From contig NZ_SLUQ01000001.1 in assembly GCF_004345245.1 (NCBI RefSeq), positions 558,001 to 622,000 on the forward strand: a DNA stretch of 64,000 bases, written 5' to 3'. The notes under the pieces are model-generated. The model made no database searches. It had not been told where the DNA came from and saw only the letters and a program-made list of their open reading frames with translations. Both the position numbers and the translations under genes were made by a program. The stretch comes from Rhizobium sp. BK251 (GTDB taxonomy: Bacteria > Pseudomonadota > Alphaproteobacteria > Rhizobiales > Rhizobiaceae). Below, piece after piece: positions 37,195 to 45,812 of the stretch (within the stretch, counting starts at the first letter, position 1; every line of letters starts with the position of its first letter).

Positions 37195-38555
37195 GCGACC
37201 ACCTCGTCCAGCCGCACCGGCTTGAGTCCATTGTTCGTGGCAGGGCGGAGCGGGCCAAGCACCGTCACGGGCCGCTCTTGCTTCATCGCGAAGAGGCTCG
37301 TTCCGACGATCGGTCGAGGCGTTCGGCGTGCCCGTGCCTCGGCGATCATTGTCGCAAGCCGGCCGCTTTCGATTGTCTTCGAAAGGCCGCCCTCGCGCTC
37401 GATGCCCTTGAAGATCTCCCAGGCTCGTTCCGCCAGTGCATCGGTCAGTGCCTCGATGCCACCTGCACCGGCGGCAGGGTCTCCCACATGGTCGAGATGG
37501 CTTTCGGCGATCAGGATCGTTTGCGTGTTGCGGGCAAGCCGCCGCGCAAGCGGGTCGGGAATTCCGTGTGTGATCGTATGCGGCAGCACGGCAATCTCGT
37601 CGGCGCCACCGGTGCCCGCTGCAAACACTGCGATCGTGTTGCGCAGAATGTTGGTTTCCGGGTCGCGCCGCGTCAGCATCCGATAGCTCGTCTCCATGAA
37701 GAGGTGCGCCGCGACCGGCTCGGCAATGCCACAAGCCTCGGCGATCCGGGCGTGGACCAGTCGCGCCGCGCGGGCCTTGGCGATGGTCAAGAACTGGTCT
37801 TGGTCCGCGCAGAGGCAGAGGCTGATGGCCGGCAGCACCTGCTCCGGCGCTGAGCCCGCTGCGTCGAGGGCGCGCAGGTATTCGACCAGCGACGCCGCGA
37901 CGAAGGCAAGCTCCTGCGCCTCCGTGCCTCCGGCATTGTGGATCAGACGCCCGTCCGAGTTGAAGACCGTACCGCCATTTGCCTTGTCGGCCAGGACGGA
38001 AAAGTGCTGCGGCAGATCCTCGAGCCCTGCGCTGCTGCCGGATAGTGCCGCAGCGCTCAGCGGGTCGATACCGAAGTGGATCGGCCGCGCATTCGGCGTT
38101 GCCGAAAGCCGGGAAAGCCGCTCGCCCAGGGAAACATCACCGGATTCGAGGCGGATACTGCCGCGTTCGCCGATCTTCGCTGCAATCGCTGAGAGGAAAG
38201 CGTCTGCATGGCCGCTTTCGATGCCGAGGCCGAAAGCGGAGGGGCTGTCCGCCGGGACGAGCGCTATCCCGGTCGCCCCGTTGGAAAGGTCGTCGGTCAT
38301 CTGCGCGGTCGCGCGGACCGTGTTCGGGTCGTCCATGCGCTGGGTGATTGTCCAGGGCCTGCCTGGCTGCCGTCGCAGAAGCGGGCTTGCTTCGCCGAGC
38401 CGCTCGTAAAGCGGTTCGATGGCGATCCCGTCATCGGTATGGGAGACAAGCGCCTCGTCAAAGGAGGCACCCTTCAGCGCGCGGGCGACCAGCTTCAGCC
38501 AGAGGTCGCGGTCGGTCGCCGGAAAAGCGGCAGCGTCAAGAACGCCAGCATCCAT
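37191..38555 (-). CDS. mutA: Methylmalonyl-CoA mutase small subunit (short form, no B12 domain)
   Basis: A 454-residue partner of the large subunit. The N-terminus ([33 protein letters not shown]) and [20 protein letters not shown] mark the family. Many small subunits are 600 or more residues long and keep a degenerate cobalamin domain; this one ends at about the TIM-barrel, so the B12 domain is missing. That fits a structural role. ATG at 38555 has AGGAGG about 9 bp upstream; TTG at 38561 is too close. Its TGA overlaps the large-subunit ATG. Confidence 0.92.
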
Positions 38556-38782
38556 CGTCAAGATCCTCCTTGCCGTCTTCTTATCCCGCCCGGCCGGCTG
38601 CGAAAACAGGACTTTGGTCGATTACCAAAAAATCCGGAGTCGTAAAGCCATGCCGCCCGCGTCATTCGTAGAGAGTGATGGTGGCGGCTCAGCGCCGGCG
38701 GTGGTCGGTCGCCCCGCGGCTCCCGCGTCGGAGCGGGCGTGACTAGATTTCCTATGAACGCCCTATAGACCTTCGGGTCATA

Positions 38783-39556
38783 TCAAATCTTCGCCAGCAC
38801 TCTCGCCTGTACGGGCTGTTCTATGCCCTTGAGGACAAGTAGGCGTGTTTCGGCCCCGATCGTAAGGCCGGAAGCCTGGGCCGCTGTCTCGGGCGACACG
38901 AGGATTTCGCCCGCAGCGGCCTGGGACTCAAGCCTCGCGGCAAGATTGACTGCGCCGCCGATCGCGGTGAAATCGCTGCGAAAGCTTGAAAACTCACCGA
39001 TCTCTACATCGCCGCTATGGATGCCGACACCGACGCCGAGCGTGCGACCCGGCATTCCGCCGAGAGTCGCATCCAGACCGGCAAGCGCTTCCGCGCAGTG
39101 TCGCTGTATGTCCAGCGCCGCCATGACCGCTGCGCTGGCGTGATCCTTTGTTGCGATCGGAAAATTGAAGATCGCCATCAGGCCGTCGCCCATCTGCTTG
39201 TTGACGATCCCGTCGTGGGCCCAGATCGCCTGCGCACACTGATCCTGGAATAGGCTGACGATCTCGCTCAATCGGACCGCTTCAATCCGCTCGGACAGGG
39301 CGGTGAATCCCCTTATGTCCGCAAACAGGATGGTTGCGCTGGCCGTTATATGGCGCTGTTTCTTGACGTAGCGAAACGAGCGCTCGCAAATCGTGCAGAT
39401 ATTCGGATTCATCTTGCTCTGCGTGATGCCGAATGCGCGGAACGGAAGCGAGAGGGGTCCACGGATGGGGATGGGCACGCGCATCTGGTCCCAGCAGCCG
39501 CGGCAGATAGCGGCGCTGCCGTGATTTGTAAGCTCCGTCGAAGCGGCTGTCGCCAT
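38783..39556 (-). CDS. Class III adenylate/guanylate cyclase with two CxxC motifs
   Basis: A 257-residue cytoplasmic protein. The catalytic domain (about residues 72-255) begins ASATILFADIRGFTALSER, in which D80 is the first metal ligand; the second is D124 in QMGDGLMAIF, and GVGIHSGDVEIGE and GGAVNLAARLES complete the site. The N-terminus has two CxxC motifs, C18/C21 (ICRGCW) and C54/C57 (ICTIC), resembling a zinc or iron-sulfur site. Together they suggest a redox- or metal-sensing cyclase making cAMP or cGMP. ATG at 39556. It may feed a CRP-type regulator elsewhere. Confidence 0.88.
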   Translation of the reverse strand: MATAASTELTNHGSAAICRGCWDQMRVPIPIRGPLSLPFRAFGITQSKMNPNICTICERSFRYVKKQRHITASATILFADIRGFTALSERIEAVRLSEIVSLFQDQCAQAIWAHDGIVNKQMGDGLMAIFNFPIATKDHASAAVMAALDIQRHCAEALAGLDATLGGMPGRTLGVGVGIHSGDVEIGEFSSFRSDFTAIGGAVNLAARLESQAAAGEILVSPETAAQASGLTIGAETRLLVLKGIEQPVQARVLAKI

Positions 39557-39892
39557 GTTCCGTAATCCGTTTCGGATCAAAGGCCGATGGCCTTGTGCCA
39601 ACCAAGCTTCTGACATTCAGCCATCTTTGGCAACTCGTGGAGTAGGCCAATCTTGGTGCCGAGGGCGGAAAATAGGCCAGGATTCACCTACCCGAACCAT
39701 TCACTTCGGAAGAAGGCGGACAGGCCCCGGCCAGGAAATTCGCATGGCATCATGATCTGCTTCCCGGGGCATTCGCCGCATGGCGCTTAAAGACCTTCCC
39801 CCGCAATGATAAATTGATGTCGAACGCCAGCTTCGCGCCAGCCGGGCCTGACACGATGGGGCAAACTCACGGTATCGAGCGGTTCTTAACTG
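39557..39892. other. 336-bp divergent intergenic region
   Basis: It lies between the cyclase gene (minus) and the first L,D-transpeptidase (plus). No good reading frame with an RBS is present. Promoters for both genes must lie here, but I do not see a consensus one. Nothing else is recognised. Confidence 0.5.
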
Positions 39893-40723
39893 ATGGCTGA
39901 ACTTGTCGCTTCTTCCTGCCGCCTGCGCGTTGCCGCCGGCCTGGTCCTGGCCTCCGCGCTCGGCTCCTGCAGCATCATTCCCGATACCGGCAGCATGGAC
40001 GTCGACCGTTTTCGCGCGCAGACCGCCCCGGTCTACTACGATCCGGCCACGGGCGAGATGATCCAGGTCCGGCCCGTCGTCGCCGGGCCCAACGCGGTCC
40101 AGCCGATTCCGCAGGTGCGCGATATCTACGAGAACACGCTGTACAATCAGACCTTCGGCCTGCCGGTTTCGAACCCTGTGCACGGCTCCATGTACGGCCA
40201 GCTCGCCGACGACGATTTCACGGTTCCCTCCATCCCCTACAACCAGATCGATTCGCGGCTCCTGCGCCAGGAAGTCGACTATCCAAGCGCCGAGCGTCCG
40301 GGCACGATCGTCGTCGACACCAAGGCCCGCTACCTCTATCTCGTCCAGCCGAAGGGCAAGGCCATGCGCTATGGCGTGGGCATTGGTCGCGAAGGCTTTG
40401 CGTGGTCGGGCAGGGGCGTGATCCAGTGGAAGCAGAAGTGGCCGCGCTGGACGCCGCCGGCCGAGATGGTCTCGCGCGACCCGGCCATCAAGCCGTTCGC
40501 GGCCGAGAATGGCGGCATGAACCCCGGGCCGAACAATCCGCTCGGCGCCCGTGCGCTCTACATCTATCAGAACGGCAAGGACACGCTCTATCGCGTCCAC
40601 GGCACGCCTGACTGGCAGTCGATCGGCAAGGAAACCTCGTCCGGTTGCGTCCGCCTGTTGAATCAGGACGTCATCGACCTCTATAACCGCGTTCCTGCGC
40701 GCGCAGAGATCGTGGTTCTTTAG
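39893..40723 (+). CDS. L,D-transpeptidase, lipoprotein
   Basis: A 276-residue cell-wall enzyme. The N-terminus has a signal peptide with lipobox SALGSC (lipidated C26). The YkuD domain (about residues 137-276) carries the catalytic motif with H236 (HGTPDW) and C252 (SSGCVRLL). It forms 3-3 peptidoglycan cross-links or anchors outer-membrane proteins. Rhizobiales rely heavily on such 3-3 links for polar growth. It is immediately followed by a close paralogue (40885). The start ATG at 39893 has no strong SD but leaves the signal intact. Confidence 0.92.
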   Translation: MAELVASSCRLRVAAGLVLASALGSCSIIPDTGSMDVDRFRAQTAPVYYDPATGEMIQVRPVVAGPNAVQPIPQVRDIYENTLYNQTFGLPVSNPVHGSMYGQLADDDFTVPSIPYNQIDSRLLRQEVDYPSAERPGTIVVDTKARYLYLVQPKGKAMRYGVGIGREGFAWSGRGVIQWKQKWPRWTPPAEMVSRDPAIKPFAAENGGMNPGPNNPLGARALYIYQNGKDTLYRVHGTPDWQSIGKETSSGCVRLLNQDVIDLYNRVPARAEIVVL

Positions 40724-40884
40724 TGGCTTAGCAACAATTTTTCGTGATGTTGCATCTGCGCGATAGCCGCAACGGCAAGCGCTCTCTAGGTTTCAGGTAA
40801 GTCTTGCGTTTACTTGGAGAAAATCGACGGCTTGCCCGCGGTCGCGGTCCTGCTCGTCGTCCATCATGGATCGATGCGCCAATC

Positions 40885-41616
40885 ATGAGTTTTTCGACCT
40901 CTTTGTCCCGCCGTCGCTTTCTCGCTCTCGCAGGTATCGGCGCCACGTCGACGCTTGCCTCGTGCGCCTCCTCGGGTTCCTCCCGGCAGGTGTATGGCGG
41001 GCAGGTCATCGAATATCGCCAGCCGGCATTCGCGCCGTGGTCGGGCGCGGCCTATGCCGACACACCTGACCTCGACATCATCTACGGCCCGGTCGAAGAC
41101 AGTGGCTTCCTGATTCCGGCGGTGCCCTACCAGCAGATCGATTCGCGTTTTTATCGCCAGCGCGTCGTGGACCCGACGGGCCAGCCTCCCGGCACGATCG
41201 TCGTCGACACGCCCTCGCGCTTTCTCTATCTCGTCGAGCCCGGCGGCACGGCCATGCGCTACGGCGTCGGCATCGGGCGTGAGGGCTTTGCCTGGCAAGG
41301 CGCCGGCGTTATCCAGTGGAAGCAGAAATGGCCACGCTGGAAGCCGCCGAACGAAATGGTCGCGCGCCAGCCTGAGCTTGCAAAATACTCGATCGAGAAC
41401 GGCGGCATGGAGCCAGGCCTCAAGAATCCGCTCGGCGCGCGCGCGCTCTATATCTTCTCGAACGGGGAAGACACGCTTTATCGCCTGCACGGCAATCCGG
41501 ACTGGACGTCGATCGGCCGGGCCGTGTCATCGGGCTGCGTGCGCCTGCTGAACCAGGATATCATCGACCTCTACGACCGCGTGCCAAACAGGACGCCGAT
41601 CGTCGTCTGGCAATGA
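40885..41616 (+). CDS. L,D-transpeptidase, Tat lipoprotein
   Basis: A 243-residue paralogue of the preceding protein; long segments such as GREGFAW and GVIQWKQKWPRW are nearly shared. The export signal is different: a twin-arginine signal (SLSRRRFLALAGIGATSTLAS) with a lipobox at C27. The catalytic residues are H202 (HGNPDW) and C218 (SSGCVRLL). The pair looks like a tandem duplication that has diverged in export route. A longer frame starts at 40804 but the ATG at 40885 matches the signal. Confidence 0.92.
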   Translation: MSFSTSLSRRRFLALAGIGATSTLASCASSGSSRQVYGGQVIEYRQPAFAPWSGAAYADTPDLDIIYGPVEDSGFLIPAVPYQQIDSRFYRQRVVDPTGQPPGTIVVDTPSRFLYLVEPGGTAMRYGVGIGREGFAWQGAGVIQWKQKWPRWKPPNEMVARQPELAKYSIENGGMEPGLKNPLGARALYIFSNGEDTLYRLHGNPDWTSIGRAVSSGCVRLLNQDIIDLYDRVPNRTPIVVWQ

Positions 41617-41638
41617 TCGCTGGAGATCCGTCGCCGAG

Positions 41639-41658
41639 GGCGCCCTGCAAGGGGCGCC
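41639..41658. terminator. Bidirectional terminator-like hairpin
   Basis: GGCGCCC (41639-41645) and GGGCGCC (41652-41658) form a perfect 7-bp stem in the 47 bp between two convergent genes. T-rich bases follow on one side only, so termination is likely but not certain. Confidence 0.45.
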
Positions 41659-41663
41659 TCGCT

Positions 41664-42113
41664 TTACGCTGCGGCCGAAAGGTTCGCCCTTAGCGCATGC
41701 AGCCTGTCACGCAGGCTGGCCATGTCTTCCAGGCTGCAGCCGATCGCTTCGCCGATCGCCATCATCACGCTGTCCAGCTCGCCTTTCAAATCTTCGCCCT
41801 TGGCAGTCAGCGAGACGATCACCTGCCGCTCGTCTTCCACGTCGCGGCGGCGGTTTATAAGTCCGTTCTGCTCCAGCCGCTTCAAGAGCGGTGACAGGGT
41901 GCCGGAATCAAGGTCGAGCTGTTCGCCGATCGCCTTTACCGAAAGCTCCGATCTCTCCCACAAAACCAGCATCACGAGATATTGCGGATAGGTCAGGCCG
42001 AGGCGGTCGAGTATCGGCTTGTAGGTCCGCGTGAAGGCGTGCGCGGTCGCATAGACCGCAAAGCAGAGCTGGCGTTCCAGCTTCTTCTCCTCGTCCGGTA
42101 TGCGCATTTCCAT
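41664..42113 (-). CDS. ohrR: MarR-family organic peroxide sensor, OhrR
   Basis: A 149-residue MarR regulator. The peroxidatic cysteine C17 in ERQLCFAVYATAHAFTR is in the conserved OhrR position, and GLTYPQYLVMLVLWE leads to the winged HTH (LSVKAIGEQLDLDSGTLSPLLKRLE). Organic hydroperoxides oxidise the cysteine and release DNA. ATG at 42113 is preceded by AAGGTGAAG; a GTG three codons earlier is possible. It is divergent from ohr, the gene it represses. Confidence 0.95.
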   Translation of the reverse strand: MEMRIPDEEKKLERQLCFAVYATAHAFTRTYKPILDRLGLTYPQYLVMLVLWERSELSVKAIGEQLDLDSGTLSPLLKRLEQNGLINRRRDVEDERQVIVSLTAKGEDLKGELDSVMMAIGEAIGCSLEDMASLRDRLHALRANLSAAA

Positions 42114-42200
42114 GTTCTTCACCTTCGCAGTTCTGGGCTGCCCGAAAGGGATATTGTCCCAGTTTCATGCTCAAAATGCAAATTGCAAAATTATGTTGCG

Positions 42201-42215
42201 CGCAATCAAATTGCG
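42201..42215. promoter_or_regulatory. Candidate OhrR operator
   Basis: CGCAAT and ATTGCG (42201-42206 and 42210-42215) form an inverted repeat with a 3-bp centre between divergent ohrR and ohr. A related GCAAATTGC-type stretch lies at about 42178-42186. OhrR normally binds AT-rich dyads in this position. Confidence 0.5.
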
Positions 42216-42254
42216 TTTTATATGAAATCAACCCTAACCGAAAAGGAGTTAGCC

Positions 42255-42677
42255 ATGCCCATCCTCTACACGACCAAGGCCTCCGCCACCGGCGGCCGCG
42301 CAGGTCACGCCGTTTCCGAAAACGGCGTTCTCGACGTAACGCTCACCATTCCGAAGGAACTCGGTGGCGACGGCGCCACGGGCACCAACCCCGAACAGCT
42401 CTTTGCGGCCGGTTACTCGGCTTGCTTCCTCGGTGCACTGAAGTTTGTCGCCGGCCAGCAGAAGGTCAAAATCCCCGAAGACGCCAAGGTGACCGCGACC
42501 GTCGGCGTTGGCCCGCGTGAGGACGGCAAGGGATTCGGCATCGAGGTGGCGCTCTCCGTTCATATTCCCGGGATCGAAAAGGCCGAGGCGGAGAAGCTCG
42601 CTGCTGCTGCCCACATCGTCTGCCCCTACAGCCATGCGATGCGCACCTCGACGGAAGTGCCTGTAACCGTCGTCTGA
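42255..42677 (+). CDS. ohr: Organic hydroperoxide resistance protein, Ohr
   Basis: A 140-residue thiol peroxidase that reduces fatty-acid and other organic hydroperoxides using lipoylated proteins. Both catalytic cysteines are present (C57 in GYSACFLGAL, C123 in HIVCPYSHA), as are R15 and E48 of the active site. AAAAGGAG lies 6-7 bp before the ATG. Divergent from ohrR; expression should rise with organic peroxides. Confidence 0.97.
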   Translation: MPILYTTKASATGGRAGHAVSENGVLDVTLTIPKELGGDGATGTNPEQLFAAGYSACFLGALKFVAGQQKVKIPEDAKVTATVGVGPREDGKGFGIEVALSVHIPGIEKAEAEKLAAAAHIVCPYSHAMRTSTEVPVTVV

Positions 42678-42792
42678 TTGGTCGCACGACTGATTTTTCG
42701 CCCGCTCTCTTCCAGCCGGAGGAGGGCGGTTGCGCATTATTGAATGCCGTCGCAATCGGTGGTATCAAGGCGGCCTACTCAAATTCGGAAAG

Positions 42793-42871
42793 GAGGGCCA
42801 CAAATGACTACGTTCGTCTGGCGCAATCGCCAGTTTGGCCCTCTCCATGCCCTGCAGATGCGTTTGCAGGG
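42793..42871 (+). promoter_or_regulatory. Nested hairpins that can sequester the leader-ORF Shine-Dalgarno
   Basis: Three stems can form. The outer one pairs GAGGGCCA (42793-42800), which is the Shine-Dalgarno of the leader ORF, with TGGCCCTC (42836-42843). Nested inside is CTGGCG/CGCCAG (42818-42833). Downstream is CCCTGCA/TGCAGGG (42850-42871). All arms are perfect. This resembles translational attenuators that respond to ribosome stalling. Confidence 0.5.
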
Positions 42872-42875
42872 CTGA
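42804..42875 (+). CDS. 23-residue leader peptide
   Basis: A short open frame with an unusually strong Shine-Dalgarno (AAAGGAGGGCCACAA before ATG), encoding a basic 23-residue peptide that begins MTTFVWRNRQFG and ends LQMRLQG. It ends 171 bp before the ABC-F start. The position and overlapping hairpins suggest a regulatory leader rather than a functional protein, but a small protein is possible. Confidence 0.45.
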   Translation: MTTFVWRNRQFGPLHALQMRLQG

Positions 42876-43046
42876 CCAGAGACCGAAGCATCTTCCATCT
42901 CTTCCTGGTTTGCCCTTCGTCATAGCGCGACGCCGCATGCTCATGCTTGGAGCCGTCGCCTATAGTCATGAACTACCGTGACCATGGTCCCGCAACGGCG
43001 TGCGCCGGCGGCAGATTCCATGAACCGGGCAGACCAGAGAACAGAC

Positions 43047-44576
43047 ATGGCATTGATCAGCTTGCGTAATCTCGGTGTCACCATCCGTGCGCCCCTTTTT
43101 TCGAACCTCAACCTTACCGTCGGCGCCGGCGATCGCATCGGCGTCGTCGCGGCCAACGGCCGGGGAAAATCGACCCTCCTCAATTGCATCGCCGGGCGCC
43201 TCGAGCCGACCACCGGCGAGATAACCCGCTCGCGCGGTCTTCAGGTCGGCTACGTCGAGCAGAACGTGCCGTCCTCCCTGTCGGCTCTCGCCTTCCGCGA
43301 GGCCGTAAGCCAGGCCTTGCCGGCCGAGCAGGCGGCGAGCGAAGACTGGCGGGTCGATCTCGTCCTCGATTCCCTTGACGTGCCGCAGGCGATGCGCGCG
43401 CGGCCGCTCTCCCAGCTCAGTGGCGGCTGGCAGCGCTTCGCGCTTATCGCCCGCGTCTGGGTCACCGACCCGGACGTCCTGCTTCTGGATGAGCCGACCA
43501 ACCATCTCGACCTGACGCGCATCGCCCAGCTCGAGGAGTGGCTGGACAATATCCCGCGCGAAGTCGCGGTCCTTGTCTCGAGCCATGACCGCGCCTTCCT
43601 CGATGCCTGCACCAACCGCACGCTCTTCCTGCGGCCGGAGCAGTCACGCCCGTTTTCCCTGCCTTACGGGACTGCGCGCGAGGCACTGGACGAGGCGGAC
43701 GCTTCGGATGCGCGCCGCTACGAGAAGGATATGAAGACGGCCGAGCAGCTGCGCAGGCAGGCGGCAAAGCTCAACAACATCGGCATCAACTCCGGCAGCG
43801 ACCTGCTGACAGTCAAGACCAAGCAGTTGAAGCAGCGCGCCGAGCGGATCGAGGATTCGGCCCGGCCCGCCCATCTCGAGCGGTCGGCGGGGGCAATCCG
43901 CCTCTCCAATCGGGGCACCCACGCCAAGGTGCTCGTGACGCTGGAGGACGCCGCGGTGGAAACGCCGGATGGTACGCCGCTCTTCAGGACGGGCAGGCAT
44001 TTCATATGCCAGGGCGACCGCATCGTGGTTCTCGGGGCAAACGGCGTCGGCAAGTCCCGTCTTGTCACGCTGATCCGCAAGGCGATCCTGGAACCGGACG
44101 CTTCGACGGAGGCGATCAAGGCCACGCCATCGCTCGTGCTCGGCTACAGCGATCAGGCGCTCGCCACGCTCGCCGACGGCGACGGCCCGCTTGCCACGGT
44201 CACGCGTCACTTCGAACTTGGGGAGCAGCGCGCCCGCGCACTGTTGGCCGGTGCCGGCTTTGCCATGGAAATGCAGGAGCGCCCGATCGTCCGCCTGTCC
44301 GGCGGCCAGAAGGCCCGGCTCGCCATGCTGGTGCTGCGGCTTACCAACCCGAACTTCTACCTCCTCGACGAGCCGACCAACCATCTCGACATCGATGGCC
44401 AGGAGGCGCTGGAGACGGAGCTGATGGCCCATCAGGCAAGCTGCGTCTTCGTCTCGCACGACCGCAGCTTCGTGCGCGCGGTCGCCAATCGTTTCTGGCT
44501 CGTCGAGAAGCGAAGGCTCGTGGAGGTGGATAGCCCGGAAGACTTCTTCGCCGCCGCACGGATTGCGGGCGCCTGA
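43047..44576 (+). CDS. ABC-F family ATPase
   Basis: A 509-residue protein with two ABC domains and no membrane helices, the ABC-F architecture of ribosome-associated translation or antibiotic-resistance factors. Walker A of domain 1 is ANGRGKSTLL and of domain 2 GANGVGKSR; signatures are LSGGWQ and LSGGQK; both Walker B regions read LLLDEPTNHLD or LLDEPTNHLD. The linker of about 80 residues (DARRYEKDMKTAEQLRRQAAKL) is the helical pair that reaches the ribosome. ATG at 43047. A leader ORF with strong hairpins lies upstream. I cannot tell which class (EttA, Uup or resistance type). Confidence 0.92.
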   Translation: MALISLRNLGVTIRAPLFSNLNLTVGAGDRIGVVAANGRGKSTLLNCIAGRLEPTTGEITRSRGLQVGYVEQNVPSSLSALAFREAVSQALPAEQAASEDWRVDLVLDSLDVPQAMRARPLSQLSGGWQRFALIARVWVTDPDVLLLDEPTNHLDLTRIAQLEEWLDNIPREVAVLVSSHDRAFLDACTNRTLFLRPEQSRPFSLPYGTAREALDEADASDARRYEKDMKTAEQLRRQAAKLNNIGINSGSDLLTVKTKQLKQRAERIEDSARPAHLERSAGAIRLSNRGTHAKVLVTLEDAAVETPDGTPLFRTGRHFICQGDRIVVLGANGVGKSRLVTLIRKAILEPDASTEAIKATPSLVLGYSDQALATLADGDGPLATVTRHFELGEQRARALLAGAGFAMEMQERPIVRLSGGQKARLAMLVLRLTNPNFYLLDEPTNHLDIDGQEALETELMAHQASCVFVSHDRSFVRAVANRFWLVEKRRLVEVDSPEDFFAAARIAGA

Positions 44577-44617
44577 ACTGCGGGGAGAGGTTGTGAGCTA
44601 TCACGCCCGAACACGGT

Positions 44618-44647
44618 CCGGCCAGTGGCGGAGATGCCGCTGGCCGG
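44618..44647 (+). terminator. Strong hairpin after ABC-F gene
   Basis: A 12-bp stem (44618-44629 with 44636-44647, one T-G pair) closes a 6-base loop 42 bp after the stop. There is no T-run, so it may act as an mRNA stabiliser or weak terminator. Confidence 0.45.
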
Positions 44648-44787
44648 GCGCTCACTAGGCGACGTGGATTGCCCCGCCTGATGGCCTCCGGTGCGCCGAA
44701 GCCTCGCGCCAGCGCACAAAAAATGGTACATGGAAAACGCACATGCGGGCGCTATATAGCCAGAGACGGTTGCACGGGGAGGTTGCT

Positions 44788-45561
44788 ATGTCCGATTCTC
44801 ATGGAAAATTCGTCTGGTACGAGCTGATGACGACCGACATGGTTGCGGCAGAGGTTTTCTACCGCGAAGTAGTCGGCTGGAATGCCAAGGATGCAGGCAT
44901 GACGGACATGAAATATCTCATGTTCACGGCGGGCGATTTGCCTGTTGCCGGCCTGATGCTGCTTCCGGATGCGGCCAAGGCGATGGGCATGCCGCCCGCC
45001 TGGATCGGCTACATTCATGTCGATGACGTGGACACGACCGCGGCCGATCTCGTCTCCGCCGGCGGCGTCGTCCACCGGCCCGCGGAAGATATTCCCGGCG
45101 TCGGCCGTTTCTCCATCGTTGCTGATCCCCACGGCGCCGTCTTCTCGATCTTCAAGAGTTCCATGACCGAGCCACCGCCGCCCGTCGCCATGGATACGCC
45201 GGCCCATGTCGGCTGGCACGAACTCTATGCCGGCAACGGCGCTGCCGCCTTTGCCTTCTATTCGGATCTCTTTGGCTGGACCAAGGACCAGGCGTTGGAC
45301 ATGGGTCCGGCCGGCATCTACCAGCTCTTCGCCCACAATGGCCAGGCGATCGGCGGTATGATGACGAAGCCGCCTGAAATGCCGATGCCCGGCTGGGCCT
45401 TCTACTTCAACGTGCCCTCGATCGATGCCGCTGTCGAACGGGTCAAGCTGTCAGGCGGCAAGGTTCTGAACGGCCCGATGGAAGTGCCCGGCGGAAGCTG
45501 GATCATACAATGTACGGACCCGCAGGGCGCCTTGTTCGCGCTTGCGGCACCGGCGCGCTGA
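44788..45561 (+). CDS. Two-domain VOC (glyoxalase/bleomycin-resistance-like) protein
   Basis: A 257-residue protein made of two VOC repeats, each about 120 residues. The first starts GKFVWYELMTTDMVAAEVFYREVVGW and the second VGWHELYAGNGAAAFAFYSDLFGW. Each ends with the typical DPHGAVFSIFK or DPQGALFALA strand. This duplicated form is common in actinobacteria and proteobacteria; substrates are usually unknown. ATG at 44788 has GGGGAGGTTGCT upstream. It is not linked to a metabolic operon. Confidence 0.92.
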   Translation: MSDSHGKFVWYELMTTDMVAAEVFYREVVGWNAKDAGMTDMKYLMFTAGDLPVAGLMLLPDAAKAMGMPPAWIGYIHVDDVDTTAADLVSAGGVVHRPAEDIPGVGRFSIVADPHGAVFSIFKSSMTEPPPPVAMDTPAHVGWHELYAGNGAAAFAFYSDLFGWTKDQALDMGPAGIYQLFAHNGQAIGGMMTKPPEMPMPGWAFYFNVPSIDAAVERVKLSGGKVLNGPMEVPGGSWIIQCTDPQGALFALAAPAR

Positions 45562-45812
45562 CACCCGTACTCGGCGGGGCAGGGCGCGCTGCTGCCTCAG
45601 GCATTCGCATGGACCAATGACCTAGGGTTCCAGCCAAGGTTCGATGGTGGTTCGTCGCGACTACTCGTGGCCGGAGGGCATCCTGCCCCCGCCCGCTCTG
45701 CCTTGCGATGCAAACAGGGCGCCCGTCGATCTGCCGTTACCGTTGCGTACTTGCGCTTTCTAGGGCCGGGCACACAATCAGGCCTTACGACGGGTGTTGA
45801 GGGAGACGTTCC

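Larger units (their letters stand above)
42678..43046. other. 369-bp region upstream of the ABC-F gene
   Basis: Between ohr and the ABC-F gene. It contains the 23-codon leader ORF and nested hairpins described separately (42793-42875). The remaining ~170 bp between the leader ORF and the ABC-F start hold no other feature I recognise. Confidence 0.55.
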
